The position numbers and the translations under genes were made by a program. This document shows, one piece after another, positions 6,585 to 8,275 of a stretch of DNA of 8,275 bases. This stretch comes from Candidatus Zipacnadia bacterium. Lineage in GTDB: Bacteria; Armatimonadota; UBA5377; JALGUK01. Each line of letters begins with the position of its first letter. Position 1 is the first letter of the stretch. Location: the NCBI GenBank assembly GCA_029820875.1, contig JALGUK010000199.1, positions 1 through 8,275 of the forward strand, in the 5' to 3' direction. The notes below the pieces were generated by a model. That model was not told where the DNA came from. It made no database searches and saw nothing but the letters and a program-made list of their open reading frames with translations.

Positions 6585-8275
6585 ATGGCGAAGACCATCA
6601 GTCGGAATAAAATCCGCGATTGGCTGGAGCAGATTCGCGCCTCGCAGCCGGTCATAGCGCCGGGTCGCGACGCGGATGGTGTGGTGGCGTTCCGCCCTTT
6701 GAGCGGGGAGGACGACCTGGTGTTTGACATTCAAAACACCGTTGTCCCCCCGAAGGAATGTTTCTTCCCGCGTTCAGAGACCCTGTTCACATTCGACCGC
6801 CTTGCCCACGAGCCGAGCGTTTCGGAGGCTGCGCCCCAGGTCCAGCCGTGGGTGCTGTTCGGCGTTCGACCTTGCGACGCGAAAGCACGGGTTCTGGCAG
6901 ACTTGCTCTTCGATGACGAAGAGAAGGACCCTTACTACGCGGCCCGCCGCGATACGGCGACGATTGTGAGCATATTGTGCACCGAGTCGGCGATGGAGTG
7001 CTTCTGCGAGTCCATCAGCAAGGCGCTAAGCGAGCCGGAGGGCATGGACGTGCTGCTTACGCCCATCGGGGAGAGGTTCCTCGTGGAGCCGCTGACCGAC
7101 AAGGGTGAAGCGCTCCTCGAGCAGGCGGGGGACCTTTTCACGGAGGCCGGTGAAGAGGACCTCGCAGCGCGAAACGAGGTGGTCAGGCGCGCCGTACAGA
7201 TGCAGAAACATGTCCCCGCCGAGAACATCTCTGAGGCCGTTCAGCGCGCTGTGGAGGAAACCGATTATTGGGAGCAGGTGTCCGAGGCGTGTATCGGGTG
7301 CGGAATATGTACGTTCCTGTGTCCGACGTGCACATGCTTTGACGTGATGGACGACAGTATCGGTCCGCAGGGGGTGCGCTACCGCTGCTGGGACAGTTGC
7401 CAGTTCGAGGCCTTCTGCCTCGAGGCCAGCGGTCACAACCCGCGTCCGACCCAGGGGTTGCGCCAGCGCCAGCGGATAGGCCACAAGCTTGCGTTCTCGG
7501 TTGAGCGATTCGGGCGGATAACCTGCGTCGGTTGCGGGCGATGTGTGAGGCTGTGTCCGGTCAACATTGACATCCGCGAAATCATCGAGCAGACATCCTG
7601 TCCTGACACAAGCAACCGGGCTTACATCTCGTGTGTCGTGAGTGAAATGGAGAACCCTTACTTCCCGCATCCAGCAGTTTTGGACGACATTATTGACGAG
7701 GGACCGGGCCTGAAGACATTCATAGCCCGTTTCCGCGATAACGCGGTGGCCGAATCGTTCCGGCCGATGCCCGGCCAGTTCCTGGAATGCTCCGTCTACG
7801 GTGTGGGGGAGGCGCCGTTTGGAATCGCCTGCTACAACGAAGACGGCGGCCCCATCCGCTTCTCCGTGCAGAAGATGGGCAAGGTCACATCAGCGCTGCA
7901 CGGTCTCTCGCCGGGTGATACTATCGGCATACGTGGCCCCTATGGGCGCGGGTTCCCTGTCAAGGAGCACGAAGGCAAGAACGTTTACATCATCGGCGGT
8001 GGAATCGGCCTTCCGCCCCTCCGGTCGGTCGTGGAGTACATGCTGGCCCACAGGGACAGGTACGAGAAGGTCATGTTGGTCTATGGCGCTCGCAGCCCGG
8101 AGCTTTTGTGCTACAAGGACGCGCTGAAGGAATGGGATGCGTCCCCGGACATCGAAGTAGCGCTCACGGTGGACCGCGGCGACGAAACGTGGACTGGCCG
8201 TGAGGGGTTTGTCCCTCAATGTTGCACTGAGGTGGGCCTGTCCCCGGATAATGCCGTCGCGTATACGGTCGGCCC
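6585..8275 (+). CDS. FlxB-FlxA fusion: iron-sulfur and FAD/NAD reductase domains, 3'-partial
   Basis: One frame is open from ATG 6585 (or ATG 6579; an in-frame TGA at 6576-6578 bars anything earlier) to the window edge, 563 codons without a stop. Residues 1-340 resemble FlxB and sulfite-reductase subunit A (AsrA): GVRPCDAKA at 93-101, clusters C236-C239-C242-C246 and C314-C317-C320-C324, and extra cysteines at 249, 251, 268, 272 and 278. From M355 the sequence matches the usual start of FlxA/AsrB-type reductases (MENPYFPHP). It has an FAD-domain segment PGQF at 396-399, GPYGRGF at 451-457, and an NAD-binding GGGIGLPPLR at 471-480. The expected C-terminal [2Fe-2S] cysteine region lies beyond the window. 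Family role: oxidise NADH via FAD and pass electrons to FlxC/FlxD and HdrA. The two parts are normally separate genes. No good Shine-Dalgarno site precedes the start. Confidence 0.88.
   Translation, partial: MAKTISRNKIRDWLEQIRASQPVIAPGRDADGVVAFRPLSGEDDLVFDIQNTVVPPKECFFPRSETLFTFDRLAHEPSVSEAAPQVQPWVLFGVRPCDAKARVLADLLFDDEEKDPYYAARRDTATIVSILCTESAMECFCESISKALSEPEGMDVLLTPIGERFLVEPLTDKGEALLEQAGDLFTEAGEEDLAARNEVVRRAVQMQKHVPAENISEAVQRAVEETDYWEQVSEACIGCGICTFLCPTCTCFDVMDDSIGPQGVRYRCWDSCQFEAFCLEASGHNPRPTQGLRQRQRIGHKLAFSVERFGRITCVGCGRCVRLCPVNIDIREIIEQTSCPDTSNRAYISCVVSEMENPYFPHPAVLDDIIDEGPGLKTFIARFRDNAVAESFRPMPGQFLECSVYGVGEAPFGIACYNEDGGPIRFSVQKMGKVTSALHGLSPGDTIGIRGPYGRGFPVKEHEGKNVYIIGGGIGLPPLRSVVEYMLAHRDRYEKVMLVYGARSPELLCYKDALKEWDASPDIEVALTVDRGDETWTGREGFVPQCCTEVGLSPDNAVAYTVG

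Overview
The window (about 60% GC by eye, all genes on the + strand) is one stretch of a bacterial electron-transfer operon: a heterodisulfide reductase (Hdr) module followed by a Flx/Flox-type NADH-input module. The visible order is hdrC - hdrB - [secreted glycosidase-like gene] - hdrA - flxD(mvhD) - flxC - flxB/flxA. No hydrogenase or formate dehydrogenase gene is present. Electron input is therefore most simply read as NADH, through the FAD/NAD-binding FlxA-like domain at the right edge. Known FlxABCD-HdrABC complexes of anaerobic bacteria are thought to couple NADH oxidation to reduction of ferredoxin and of a disulfide (a DsrC-like or thiol-disulfide acceptor) by flavin-based electron bifurcation at HdrA. 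That role here is inferred from the gene set.

Layout: 1-541 is HdrC, cut at its 5' end. 593-1474 is HdrB with both cysteine-rich CCG repeats. 1462-3030 is a 522-residue protein with a signal-anchor segment and a GH32/43-like beta-propeller, of a type I associate with Planctomycetota and similar polysaccharide-degrading bacteria; it has no evident role in Hdr chemistry. 3097-5060 is HdrA, broken by a frame change near 4251-4254. 5051-5536 is the MvhD/FlxD [2Fe-2S] protein. 5559-6521 is a FlxC-like two-cluster ferredoxin with an FrhB-like N-terminal domain. 6585 to the window end is one open frame joining a FlxB/AsrA-like iron-sulfur domain to a FlxA/AsrB-like FAD/NAD reductase domain.

The genes are tightly packed, with overlaps at hdrB/glycosidase and hdrA/flxD and gaps of at most 66 bases, so one transcript is likely. 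Bacterial Shine-Dalgarno sites and a Sec-type leader point to a bacterium rather than a methanogen. An anaerobic, uncultivated lineage (Planctomycetota, Armatimonadota or a similar group) is a low-confidence guess.

The points most worth a second look are the hdrA frame break, which appears to be a 13-base loss removing a conserved motif; a perfect 12-base tandem duplication inside hdrC; the in-frame FlxB-FlxA fusion; and the glycosidase-like gene lodged between hdrB and hdrA. No RNA genes, CRISPR arrays, insertion sequences or convincing terminators were seen, and there is no gene-free stretch longer than 66 bases.
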